The notes beneath the pieces were generated by a model, which made no database searches, was not told where the DNA came from, and was given only the letters and a program-made list of their open reading frames with translations. The translations under genes were made by a program, and so were the position numbers. Below, in pieces: positions 33,936 through 44,687 of a stretch of 64,000 nucleotides of DNA. The stretch lies in NCBI GenBank assembly GCA_032622095.1, contig CP136062.1:6572001-6636000 (forward strand). Reading direction: 5' to 3'. The DNA comes from Siphonodentalium dalli (Eukaryota; Mollusca; Scaphopoda; Gadilida; Siphonodentaliidae). Each line of letters opens with the position of its first letter. Position 1 is the stretch's first letter.

Positions 33936-34710
33936 TTAAGTGTGAATTGCGATATTGAATAAATCTAATTCTAAGTTACCTTATGTGAATGCATGCCATA
34001 GTATTATATAGACAATGTAGATTCCGTCATCCCTGTCATTCGAATTATTTCTGTGTATCTATCTTATATACATGTGCACAATATTCAGAAATCAACGAAC
34101 ACACGCAGCCTAACTCCGCGGATCCATCGCAGCAAATTATTTCAAACGATACTTGTTGACGCACGTAATGACGTAGTCGCGCGATTGAATGACGTCATAG
34201 TCAACAGGTGCTTGGCGTGGCAGGGCTGTATACATATGCCTGTGGGGAGGGGGATCACAGGGGGCTTCAGCAAGGATAGATAGCCATGATTGATATAAAT
34301 TATCTTGTCAACAGTACTATTATGCATGCATGGCATGAATGCATGGTACCATGACTGTACTGTCGTGGTAATAGTTATGAAACGGGAGGGGTAGCTAAAA
34401 TTTCTTTATAATCTGATAGGTATCATGACGTTTAGATCATGATTGATATAAAATATTATCGTTTCAACAGTAATATTATGCATGCATGGCATAGCATGGT
34501 ACCATGACTGTACTGTCGTGGTACGAGTTATGAAACAGGAGGGGGTAGCTAAAATGTCCACACCAGTCCTGACTTAAATACAAACAAAGGAATAGTAATT
34601 GATGTCACGATGAGTATAGATACGAAAGTCAGCAAAGAAATGTTTATAATTTGAATATGTCATGTGCCGTGAATATATCATAGAAAGCTTGTTAAAGTAT
34701 ATGAAACGCG
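33936..34710 (+). repeat. Duplicated block S, stand-alone copy
   Basis: This ~775-bp block (TTAAGTGTGAATTGCGATAT … ATGAAACGCG) reappears inside the segmental duplication at 43313-43886 (truncated) and 47193-47986. The junctions are sharp on both sides. It includes the full palindrome TGACGTCA at 34190-34197 and GCATGCATGG words. Target duplications are not apparent. An 89-codon open stretch in the other copies is disrupted here, so coding is unlikely. Confidence 0.85.
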
Positions 34711-34957
34711 GACAGTGGGTAATACTCGGGTGGGGTGTGGTGGCTGTGGATATAGTATCGTTAATTAGATAATCATAGTCAACAGTTTATTATTGGAACA
34801 GGGTAATATATATATAGATATTTGAAATAGGCAATATATAGAGTAATGAAACAATTTTTTATTTGTATATATAAAATAGGTTGTCGTTTGTTGGAGTCCC
34901 CCCCCCCCGTGGTCCAGTCGGTATATTGCTGAGCAAGTTTGTGAGTTGCTTTCCGGG

Positions 34958-35094
34958 GTTTGTTTAACCATGTTTATGCTCATAACGTCGGCGTGTCTGT
35001 TATGAGCAAATTAGCTCAACTGTTTGATATTTCTGTAATATAGCATTTAGTGAATGCGTGTGAAAATAATCCATATATCTGCAATCTTAACTTG
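34958..35094 (+). repeat. Direct repeat, right copy
   Basis: The partner of 33232-33384. It is preceded by a poly-C tract at ~34900-34908. Confidence 0.75.
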
Positions 35095-35999
35095 GGTGGG
35101 TTTTATCGAGCAGCTGCGAAAATGTATGACAACGATAGTACGGAGCAATATTTTTCCACGCTAACAGTCAGTACGGAGTAGAGATAACGTTTATTGGATG
35201 CGACTTTTCAATATATCTGGAAAAAAATACATAACGTCGATAGATTGCGTAGCTATAAAGAGTTCCCCCATATTCGGTATGTCAAATAACACTACAAAAT
35301 GTAATTTGGCAACGCATTAAAGCGTCAATTTATCTGTGTCACTTGTGTACAACTTTGGAGTACAAAGCACAAACGGTGTGCACAGTTGTATACAGTTGTA
35401 TACTACACACATGGACATGTAGGCATGGAATGGGGTTGAGATGTGTCTCACCTCACCAAAACTTTGGCTAATATCTTCAACAGTTATTCATTTCGTGGGA
35501 ATATTAAAACAAAATTGTGTTGAAATTGGCATTTTGATATCACAGCCAGCATATTTAGAGTGAAATTCGTTGTTTTAGACTAAAAGTGCGACGGGGAGCA
35601 CATGACATTTCACATACTTGCATATTAGGTGTAGCTCAAGAGAGTGTACAGTTACACTTTCAGTGTGGACATCTCAAACGGCTGACATATGGGTCATGCT
35701 TTCTATCAATTAACATTTTCTAAAGTAATTGTCTTAATGTTATAGGCCTACGTACTACATGTATACACTGTATGTTCATCCATTATACGATACGAATTAT
35801 TTGCATATAAGCAACAACAGGGGCAACCTGTTGCCAAAACAATAATTTATAAATAGATAAAAGTGAACATGACATGTCTAGCTTCAAGTATTGACATGTC
35901 TAGCTACATTTATTTGTATTGCCTTTTGGCATGCATAATATTTATTCAGAACGGTTATCAAAGACGTACTGGAACACGTTGCACAATTTACAGCAAATA
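35095..35999. other. No confident gene
   Basis: Unique AT-rich DNA. A very short open stretch at 35122-35181 (MYDNDSTEQYFSTLTVSTE-stop) is noted but cannot be supported. Confidence 0.4.
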
Positions 36000-36212
36000 C
36001 AGTAATGCCCAAATTAATTGACCACTTAACCACAGCAGAATTATGGGTAATTTTTCAGGATTTAGTCGGAAATATGGCTTGTTTGCATTCATCGGAAAGC
36101 TCTCGGCTAGACCTTTCCGATGAATGGAAACAAGCCATATTTCCGACTAAATCCTGAAAAATTACCCATAATTCTGCTGTGGTTAAGTGGTCAATTACTT
36201 TAGGCATTACTG
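36000..36212. mobile_element. 213-bp palindromic MITE (Tc1/mariner-like), copy 2
   Basis: Same length and structure as 16649-16861: ends CAGTAATGCCCAAATTAATT / inverse, TA on both sides (35998-35999, 36213-36214), and a long hairpin whose centre is GGAAAGCTCTCGGCTAGACC. A few centre substitutions distinguish the copies. Confidence 0.85.
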
Positions 36213-36575
36213 TAGATATGTTTTCACCAAGTATAGTTAAAACCTCACCACTTATCGTACACTAGCGTTATCAACCTAATCGAGAATACACCTTTGTAAA
36301 ATTGCAACAACCGTATCGTATTTTGTGATAACTGATGCTTAAAACGCGATACTCGTCTATTTTACATCAAAACAGCAGCATTATAAGTACAATCGCTAAA
36401 GGCGTAAAGAAAACTAACACTAAGGCCCTTCTTCGCCATGCAACCTCCCTGATCTGATATTTTCGTCGTAGCGACAAATCTACATGGCGATACTACGATA
36501 ATGGGATGCCTATATATTCAATTCAAGTTTATTCTGATCGTCAAGTTGAGACATTACAGAGATATACGGACATAA
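36213..36575. other. No gene seen
   Basis: Unique DNA. The phrase ATTCAATTCAAGTTTATTCTG near 36518 (shown elsewhere as ATTCAATTCAAGTTTATT) resembles ends of non-LTR retrotransposons but is too short to classify. Confidence 0.35.
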
Positions 36576-37198
36576 TCTCATATATATTTTGAAGACCTCT
36601 GTCTGTATGTCTGTCTGTCTGTTTGTCTGTCATTAATACAAATCTACGATTCTCGACCGATCGGGACGAAACTTGGTACGTGTGTGTAGTTTGAACAGGC
36701 GGTCGTCGTTGTCGTATTGGCGAGCCCGTGCTACGTCCGAGCAGCGCATGCGCAGACGAGATCTCGGAAACGGGTGTAGCTATCGACTTAAAATTTGGTA
36801 TGTGAATGTATCTTGCCCCGAATACGAATTTTATCGGGACGCCGAGCCCGTGCGATGCCAGCTTCGCGCATGCGCAGACGAGAGCTTGGAAACGGGAGGA
36901 GCTATCGACTTGAAATTTGGTATGTGAATGTATCTTGCCCCGGATACGAATTTTATCGGGTCGCCGAGCCCGTGCGATGCCAGCTTCGCGCATGCGCAGA
37001 CGATATCTCGGAAACGGGTGGAACTATCGACTTGAAATTTGGTATGTGAATGTATCTTGCCCCGGATACGAATTTTATCGGGTCGACGAGCCCGTGCGAC
37101 GCCAGCTTCGCGCATGCGAAGACCAGATCTCGGAAACGGGTAGAGCTATCGAAATTTGTTTTTTGAATAGCCCGGACAACGTCGGGCTCATCGGCTAG
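36576..37198 (+). mobile_element. Helitron-like unit 1, 623 bp
   Basis: It starts TCTCATATATATTTTGAAGA after an A and ends with a GC hairpin (GCCCGGACAACGTCGGGC), seven bases, then CTAG, followed by T. TC…hairpin…CTRR between A and T is the Helitron terminus pattern. The interior has a (CTGT)n-like tract, the phrase CGATCGGGACGAAACTTGG, and 122-bp internal tandem repeats (TATCGACTT at 36781, 36903, 37025). It has no Rep/helicase, so it is non-autonomous. Open frames across the internal repeats are by-products. Confidence 0.75.
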
Positions 37199-38180
37199 TC
37201 TCATATATATTTTGAAGACCTCTGTTTGTCTGTCTGTCTGTATGTATGTTTGTTTGTCATTTATACAAATCTACAATTCTCGACCGATCGGGACGAAACT
37301 TGGTACGTGTGTGTAGTTTGACCAGGCGGTGGATATTGTCGTATTGGCGAGCCCGTGCGGCGCCCGCTTCGGGCATGCGCAGACGAGATCTCGGAAACGG
37401 GTGGAGCTATCGACTTGAAATTTGCTATGTGGATGTATCTTGTCCCGGATGCGAATTTTATCGGGTCGCCGAGCCCGTGCGACGCCAGCTTCGCGCATGC
37501 GCAGACGAGATATCGGAAACGGTGGAGCTATCGACTTGAAATTTGGTATGTGAATGTATCTTACCCCGGATACGAATTTTATCGGGTCGCCGAGCCCGTG
37601 CGGCGCCCGCTTCGCTCATGCGCAGACGAGATCTCGGAAACGGGTGGAGTTATCGACTTGAAATCTCATATATATTTTGAAGACCTCTGTCTGTATGTAT
37701 GTTTGTTTGTTTGTTTGTTTGTCTGTCTGTCATTTATACAAATCTACGATTCTCGACCGATCGGGACGAAACTTGGTATGTGTGTGTAGTTTGACCAGGC
37801 GGTGAACGTTGTCGTATTGGCGAGCCCGTGCGGCGCCCGCTTCGCGCATGCGCAGACGAGATCTCGGAAACGGGTGGAGCTATCGACTTGATATTTGGTA
37901 TGTGAATGTATCTTGCCCGGATGCGAATTTTATCGGGACGCCGAGCCCGTGCGACGCCAGCTTCGCGCATGCGCAGACGAGATCTCGGCAACGGGTGGAG
38001 CTATCGACTTGATATTTGGTATGTGAATGTATCTTGCCCCGGGTGCGAATTTTATCGGGACGCCGAGCCCGTGCGACGCCAGCTTCGCGCATGCGCAGAC
38101 CAGATCTCGGAAACGGGTGGAGCTATCGACTTGAAATTTGGTTATTGAATAGCCCGGACAACGTCGGGCTCATCGGCTAG
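37199..38180 (+). mobile_element. Helitron-like unit 2 (contains a nested 5' start)
   Basis: It starts directly after the CTAG of unit 1 with TCTCATATATATTTTGAAGA and ends in the same hairpin and CTAG at 38177-38180. A second identical 5' start lies inside at 37664, with no 3' end before it. The unit is therefore two partial copies fused, the first lacking its 3' terminus. The internal 122-bp repeats are as in unit 1. Confidence 0.72.
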
Positions 38181-38732
38181 TGTACTATATATTTTGGAAC
38201 TTCTGTATGTCCGCCTGTGTGTGACTGTGTGTGTGTTATAGACTCGAAAACTGCTCGACCAATCCGACTAAAATTTGGTATGTAGGCCTACTTTGATATG
38301 GGGAACGACATGGGCAGGTCCAATTCCATGTGCGACCGTGTCCTTGACCTCGCTCATATACGCTAATACAGGCATGTTTCTGGAACTCGAACGATCCGAC
38401 TCGAGTTTGTTATGATTGCCTACTTTGATCCCGGGAACAATATGGGCGGGTCCAATTTCACGTGCGACCGTGTCATTGACCTTGATCATATACGCAGATA
38501 TAGGCATGTTTCTGGGCCTCGACCGATCCGACTCAAATTTGGTTTGTATATAGGCCTACGTTTATCCCGGGGACAATATGGGCGGGTCCAATTTCACGTG
38601 CGACCGTGTCATTTGCCTTGACACCTCGCTCATATACATAGGTATGTTTCTGGACCGATCGGACAATAGTTTTTTTTTCTTTCTCAAAAGAAATCCCTAA
38701 ATAGCCCAGACGAAGTCGGGCACATCAGCTAG
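38181..38732 (+). mobile_element. Helitron-like unit 3, divergent subfamily
   Basis: It follows CTAG with TGTACTATATATTTTGGAAC instead of the TC start and ends GCCCAGACGAAGTCGGGC, seven bases, CTAG at 38729-38732. Internal repeats (~130 bp, three copies) have a different sequence (CGACCGATCCGACTCAAATT, GGGCGGGTCCAATTTCACGT) but the same layout. The altered start suggests a truncated or diverged 5' end. Confidence 0.6.
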
Positions 38733-39255
38733 TCTCATATATATTTTGAAGACCTCTGTCTGTATGTATGTTTGTTTATCTGTCTGTCTGTCATTAATAC
38801 AAATCTACGATTCTTGACCGATCGGGACGAAACTTGGTACGTGAGTGTAGTTTGACCAGGCGGTAGTCGTTGTCGTATTGGAGAGCCCGTGCGGCGCCCG
38901 CTTCGCGCATGCGCAGACGAGATCTCGGAAACGGGTGGAGCTATCGACTTGAAATTTGCTATGTGAATGTATCTTGCCCCGGATGCGAATTTTATCGGGT
39001 CGCCGAGCACGTGCGACACCAGCTTCGCGCATGCGCAGACGAGATCTCGGAAACGGGTGGAGCTATCGACTTGAAATTTGGTATGTGAATGTATCTTGCC
39101 CCGAATACGAATTTTATCGGGTCGCCGAGCCCGTGCGACGCCAGCTTCGCGCATGCGCAGACCAGATCTCGGAAACGGGTAGAGCGATCGACTTGAAATT
39201 TGGTTTTTGAATAGCCCGGATGAATAGCCCGGACAACGTCGGGCTCACCGGCTAG
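38733..39255 (+). mobile_element. Helitron-like unit 4, 523 bp
   Basis: It starts TCTCATATATATTTTGAAGA immediately after the unit 3 CTAG and ends with hairpin and CTAG at 39252-39255, followed by T. The subterminal word GAATAGCCCGGA is duplicated just before the hairpin. Two to three internal 122-bp repeats. Confidence 0.73.
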
Positions 39256-39267
39256 TTTATATATATA

Positions 39268-39376
39268 GTGATAGAGGTGCAGCATGCTATATTTATATTA
39301 TAGTGATAGAGTTGCAGCATGCTATATTTATAAGCCCACGTAGGCCTGGGCCGAAGGCCCAGCCCGTAGTGGGCTC
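39268..39376 (+). repeat. Direct repeat and GC-rich hairpin
   Basis: TATAGTGATAGAG.TGCAGCAT is present twice (39268 and 39300). It is followed by a strong hairpin at about 39332-39374 in which AGCCCAC pairs with GTGGGCT and CTGGGCC with GGCCCAG across a GAA loop. Confidence 0.65.
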
Positions 39377-39610
39377 TGTAAGTAAGGCATACACACACTC
39401 GACGCTGGGAGAGCATTGAATCTGCAATACTGTTAAACGAAAAAATGTGTTTCTAAAAATATCTGACCTTTGACACGCTCTTTGAACTCTTGATCTCGTC
39501 TTTCCGAGTCACATATGCAGCGATTGGATAATCGCATTTATCTAACCCAATCAGAATTAACGTTAGTCCAGTCACGGACGGTTGTTAGATAAATAATAAC
39601 ATTCAAACAG

Positions 39611-39712
39611 TTTCTGAAAATCATGCACCACCTCGGCGTTATTGCTCGCCCATTAGAGGAATTACCACACACGAGATGACCGAAACAAACCTGCATACGC
39701 ATGCTATAGAAG
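39611..39712 (+). CDS. Possible exon with a consensus donor
   Basis: The plus-strand frame reads SENHAPPRRYCSPIRGITTH then EMTETNLHTHAIE and meets GAAG|GTGAGT, a near-perfect donor (GT at 39713-39714). The upstream boundary is set by a weak acceptor (AAACAG at 39605-39610). No partner exon or family is recognised. The minus strand is also open here, so direction is uncertain. Confidence 0.22.
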
Positions 39713-40289
39713 GTGAGTTATGAGTATATAGACTATATGAGCCTTGTTTGTCCGCGAATGTAACACATTCACAGTGATTCAGCAATTCCAGGCCAGGGAC
39801 AGGGCAGATCGACTCATGCACTGATGCAGTGACTGAATCTGACCTGACCTGAGGCTGAGTCGCTTACTCAGTCACTGACTGAGTCTCTCATCACTCATGC
39901 AATAAACTTCGAAATTCAATTCTGAACGAATCAATTATATATTTCAATATATCTGTGAATTATATGTGTTCAATTAAAGGGTTAATTTATAAACAAACTT
40001 ACAAAGTCTTGTAAAGGGTGCCAGTTATCGAAACCAGATTTTTTTTGTAGACCAAGCTGAAGCCGATTCACGATTGAATCGATATTGTACTTTTCCACTG
40101 GTAACCGAGATCGACTGGTAACCGAGGGCGAACCCTCGGCTATCTATAAGTCAACAAAGGATATAGAATAGTAAAATGACTGATAATTATGTCGCTATAA
40201 ATATATTTTTTCACGTGATACGTGCATAAAACGGGTGTGTGTATATCATGATGGAAAAGGAACGTAGCTGTACAGCATATTAAAGATAT

Positions 40290-40870
40290 AATAATATAGA
40301 GTATTTGTATAGCGCCATATCCCGTATGGCTCATGGCGCTGAACAATTCACACAAACGCAGTCACACACATTCACACTATAACATATACGCAATAAATAA
40401 TATGCATGTATTTCAATAATTAAGTCTCCTCAACGTTTTCTGATGTTATTTGTCCGAAATGGGAGATGAATAGGTGAGTTTTTAGGGCCGATTTGAATGT
40501 TTCCAAACAGTCAGACTGTTTCACCTCTTTGGGAAGGTTGTTCCAAATGGTCGGCCCGTAGACCTCGAAAGAACGGCGACCAAAGTACATCAGATCTCGT
40601 TTAGGTACAACCATCGCATTCGCATCCTGTGATCGAAGTGGTCGAGCAGGTACATATTTGACCAACAATGTATCAATATATGGTGGCAAAGCATTATCAA
40701 TATCCGACTTTCTATAACACAAAGTAGCATGTTTGTACACAATTCGTTCAAATATGGGAAGCCAATGTAATTTATACAACAGTGGGGTAACATGATCAAA
40801 TTTGCCTGCACGGCACACAATTTTTGCAGCAATATTAACAATTTTTTGAAGTTTGTGAAGTTGATAATCT
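40290..40870 (-). mobile_element. 5'-truncated non-LTR retrotransposon (CR1/L2-like), present only in unit 1
   Basis: Units 2 and 3 have the uninterrupted site AAAGATATGGGGGTGG; unit 1 has 581 extra bases between AAAGATAT and GGGGGTGG. On the minus strand the insert ends with a 3' UTR reading GGCGCTATACAAATACTCTA then TATTATTAT, like CR1/L2-group tails. It encodes the end of a reverse transcriptase ORF. No clear target duplication is visible, which is common for CR1-type insertions. Confidence 0.85.
40420..40869 (-). pseudogene. Reverse transcriptase C-terminal fragment (non-LTR)
   Basis: About 149 codons are open from the truncation point to the stop at 40420. They show the usual order of the RT C-terminal region: LQKIVNIAAKIV, then DHVTPLLYKLHWLPIFERIV, then an R-P-L-R-S motif, VPKRDLMYFGRRSFEVYGPT, IWNNLPKEVK and FKSALKTHLF. 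The catalytic FADD-type motif lies upstream and is absent because of 5' truncation, so the copy cannot be active. The frame has no stops or frameshifts, which fits a recent insertion. In a complete element this region belongs to the RT of ORF2; clade CR1/L2 is inferred. Confidence 0.85.
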
Positions 40871-41117
40871 GGGGGTGGTTTAAGGTTCTGTTGCCCAATT
40901 TGTACAGATACAGGTTTCCCCGTCCATCATGATATAAGATTTGTGAGGCATGATCCAGGAGCGGTTTACAGAAATTTGGAAAAGATTTGGAACGTACATA
41001 CCAAAGTAAAGTTGAATAGCCAAAATAGATAATTTTGAACTTTAACAAAGAGCTCCCACATTTTGGAAATATAGAATTGACACCGGAAGCGTCATCAGTT
41101 GCTAGCGCTTGATTCAT
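40871..41117 (-). CDS. Repeated ORF, unit 1 copy, unknown
   Basis: The minus strand opens MNQALATDDASGVNSIFPKC and continues …FKIIYFGYSTLLWYVRSKSF. The same frame is present in units 2 (44688-44978) and 3 (48895-49185). In unit 1 it runs into the retrotransposon insertion. No family is recognised, and conservation among units is explained by recent duplication. Confidence 0.2.
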
Positions 41118-41545
41118 GACTTCCTAAACGGTTGCCATGTTTATCCTTTTCGGCACTTAACTAGCAAGAAGGTATATGTACTAACCAAGCTATGCCCCGG
41201 CTAAAATTACCGACAAGATCATGCTCACCGGGAGTTTAACATTTTTGGGCCCAACCCATTCCCGTGTAGTTTTAGTAATTATTATGTGTTATTATAGAAA
41301 CTACCTTTATAGGTAAAAAATCAGTAAGATATCATAGAAACATCATATCTATAATCAGTATAACATTTGTGACTAAATCATAGAACACATCTATATTTAG
41401 TATACCATTTGTGACTCAAAGTCAATGTCCGCCATGAAGTAATATTTGTAGATGTTGTACATAACATGTATTTGCAAATCTTTGTACATCTTCCTAATGA
41501 ATCTACGACACCTTCTGCATAGCTAATGTTCTCATCTACACATGT

Positions 41546-41890
41546 CTAACTATGTATAGTTTGTACAACTTGTTCAAACTCTGTAATTTGATAAGTAAAT
41601 TCAGAGAGAAGTTCGTTAAGGGATCCAAATTCTTCTTCAACCTCTGATTGTGAAATATCATCAGTAAATTCCATGTTACAGTCATTATGCTTAGGATATA
41701 TTCTTGACCAGGTGTCAATTATATCTTGTTGTAGGTTAAATAGTTGGTCCACTATTATACTGTTGGATTGACTAGAAACATATTTGATGTTGTTGTATTT
41801 AAGATTTGTGTAATTTAATATATGGGTTTTATATGCTACTTGCATATAAAGTTGAGGTTTGAAGATTTTAAAGTTACTGGATCTAAACAT
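41546..41890 (-). pseudogene. Repeated 170-codon ORF, unit 1 copy with premature stop
   Basis: Identical in layout to the ORFs in units 2 and 3, but codon 115 (AAG in the others) is TAG, cutting it to 114 residues. See 45258-45770 for the description. Confidence 0.4.
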
Positions 41891-43312
41891 TTTTATAAGT
41901 ATATATGCAATAGGTTGTCGTTTACAATTATATATTAATAGGTAGTCGTTAATTCAATTTATATTAATATATGAAGACGGGTACATGCAGTGAGCAATAA
42001 GGTATTGGTATGTTAAAACATAGGTTATATGTCTGGGTGTAGTATATTTAGAAGCTATTATGAGCTTAGCTTGAAAGAACAAGTAATTATTCACTGAACA
42101 GTAGTGAGACTCGTCAGTTCAGCTTGCGTACCTCGTATAAACAATGTAAACCGAGTTCACATACAATTTTACCAGTCAGGTTGAAACTACAAAAACAATA
42201 TGCATAAGAAGGCGTCAAAACAAGTTATGACAGTTACTTATTGATGTTTACAGCATCAAAAGTCTCGAAATTCTAATACCGCGGCCAGTTTCAAAGCTTT
42301 GCAAAGATCAAAGCATCATTTAGCATGGAGCAAGTAATAAAGAGCGTTCCGTGGTCACGCTACCATATTTGGGGGGAATAATGAGCGTTGATATTCTTCT
42401 ATATTATGTTACCTTGGGAGTTATTATAAGTGTAAAATAGCGTGCATATTAGGTCAAAATAATTAGGTTAAACACAAATATATGTCCATCAGACAGTTGA
42501 TTGTCTGCCACAAACAATTAAAAGTAAAAGCTATTTAATTACCGTTCATTGAGTTATGGGCATAGGTCACTATGCTATTTCTACGGTATCAGATTAGACA
42601 GACATAATCAAGAAAATTTGGGGAAAGTTCATTAGTAAATAATTAATTATGATCTCACACATCATTTTGTAGTAGTAAGCGAAATATTTCTATAGTCTGA
42701 TGAGTACCATGCATTATGTTTTAGATGTAGATATGGACTGCAATAGCTCTGAATTTTCGATGGATGCGCCGCGCCGGCAGGGTTTGTTGACACTCGCACC
42801 TCGTATAAACAATGTAAACTGATTTCACATACAATTTTACCAGTCAGGTTGAAACTATATAAACAATATGCATAAGAAGGCGTAAAAACAAGTTATGACA
42901 GTTAATTATTGATGTTTACAGCATCAAAAGTCTCGAAATTCTAATACCGCGGCCAGTTTCAAAGCTTTGCAAAGATCAAAGCATCACTTAGCATGGAGCA
43001 AGCAATAAAGAGCGTTCCGTGGTCACGCTACCATATTTGGGGAGAATAATGAGCGTTGATATTCTTCCATATTATGTTACCTTGGGATTTATTATAAGTG
43101 TAAAAATAGCGCACATATTAGGTTAAAATAATTAGGTTAAACACAAATACATGTCTATCAGACATTTGATTGTCCGCCACAAACAATTAAAAGTAAAAGT
43201 TATTTAATTACCGTTATTTGAGTCTTGGGCATAGGTCTCTATGCTATTTCTACGGTATCAGATTTGACTGACACACTCAAGAAAAATTTGGGGAAAGTTA
43301 TTAAGTAAATCA

Positions 43313-43886
43313 TTAAGTGTGAATTGCGATATTGAATAAATCTAATTCTAAGTTACCTTATGTGAATGCATGCCATAGTATTATATAGACAATGTAGATT
43401 CCGTCATCCCTGTCATTCGAATTATTTCTGTGTATCTATCTTATATACATGTGCACAATATTCAGAAATCAACGAACACACGCAGCCCAACTCCGCGGAT
43501 CCATGGCAGCAAATGATTTCAAACGATAAGTGTTGATGCACGTAATGACGTAGTTAAACGTAAAGCAAGTCGCGCGATTGAATGACGTCATAGTCAACAG
43601 GTGCTTGGCGTGGCAGGGCTGTATACATATGCCTGTGGGGAGCGGGATCATAGGGGGCTTCAGCAAGGATAGATATCCATGATTGATATAAATTATCTGG
43701 TCAACAGTACTATTATGCATGCATGGCATTAAATGCATGGTACCATGACTGTACTGTCGTGGTAATAGTTATGAAACGGGAGGGGTAGCTAAAATTTCTT
43801 TATAATCTGATAGGTATCATGACGTTTAGATCATGATTGATATAAAATATTATCGTTTCAACAGTAATATTATGCATGCATGGCAT
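43313..43886 (+). repeat. Block S inside unit 1 (truncated)
   Basis: Matches 33936-34520 and then jumps from TGCATGCATGGCAT to unit sequence, so ~220 bp of the right end is missing relative to unit 2. A 12-bp insert near 43553 (GTTAAACGTAAAGC region) is shared with unit 2 but absent from the 34-kb copy. Confidence 0.8.
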
Positions 43887-44687
43887 TAATATATAATTTA
43901 TATATACGCTTTAGATGTAGATATGGACTGCAATAGCTCTGAATTTCCGATGGATGCGCCGGCAAGGTTTGTTGACACTAGCAGACGTTTTTGGTTCTGC
44001 TATGTGACGTCACATGTGTGACGAGTAAAAAGAGCGTTTCTTTTTACAAGGAATTATCTTGTTCTTAAATGCGGTCTGTGTATAATATGTTATAATAATG
44101 AAAATTACTAGATTGATAGCCCTATAAAACAATAATTGAATTGTTATGATAAACCAGCCTTATACTGGTATAGTTAAAGTTCCATATTTATAGTTTAGAA
44201 TCACACAGACATTTCATACATTTCCATATATCACGTGTAAAAGCCAAATTCGGCTGCTGAAGGAATATAACGACGTGAATCCCAGCAAAATAAACAGATA
44301 ATGTAAATGAAAAGAGTCAGTCCTTGAAATAAGGGTTTTAAAATAACTGAATATAATAAGACATTATGAAATAAGTTGTTAAACGTCAGAACACGAAAGC
44401 CGTCCGCAGTAGGTAGCCCTAGCGACGATAAGTATATGTTTTATGGTTTATGACAAATGGCAAAGGTGATGTCAAGGCCTAGTAATCTACAAACTGGGTG
44501 GACTGCACCACACCGACCCCACGGACTAGCAGGAAAAAACTAGTATGGAAGATCGACTGGTAACCGAGGGCGAACCCTCGGCTATCTATAAGTCAACAAA
44601 GGATATAGAATAGTAAAATGACTGATAATTCTGTCGCTATAAATATATTTTTTCACGTGATACGTGCATAAAACGGGTGTGTGTATA

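Larger units (their letters stand above)
40109..44550. repeat. Segmental tandem duplication, unit 1
   Basis: The block begins GATCGACTGGTAACCGAG, followed by a small hairpin (CCGAGGG-CGAA-CCCTCGG), and the same start recurs at 44551 and 48758. It is ~4.4 kb because it carries a 581-bp retrotransposon insertion; it also has a truncated block S. Within the unit a ~670-bp segment (TCGTATAAACAATGTAAAC …) is itself present twice (42130-42790 and 42797-43312). Pairwise similarity between units looks very high, so the amplification is recent. Confidence 0.9.

Noticed and set aside
34908-34972. tRNA-like A-box (TGGTCCAGTCGG)
   Set aside because: There is no B-box (GGTTCGANTCC) at the right distance and no cloverleaf; probably chance.
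36541-39285. Arg-rich ORFs on both strands over the Helitron-like array
   Set aside because: They mirror each other over the 122-bp internal repeats; codon use reflects the GC-rich repeat, and there is no Rep or helicase motif.
42697-42730. CTGATGAG word (and copies in units 2-3) as a possible hammerhead core
   Set aside because: No matching GAAA and no complementary stems II/III around it.
43469-43738. 89-codon minus-strand ORF in block S (also 47349-47618)
   Set aside because: It is disrupted in the 34-kb copy of the same block, lacks a domain, and is conserved only by recent duplication.
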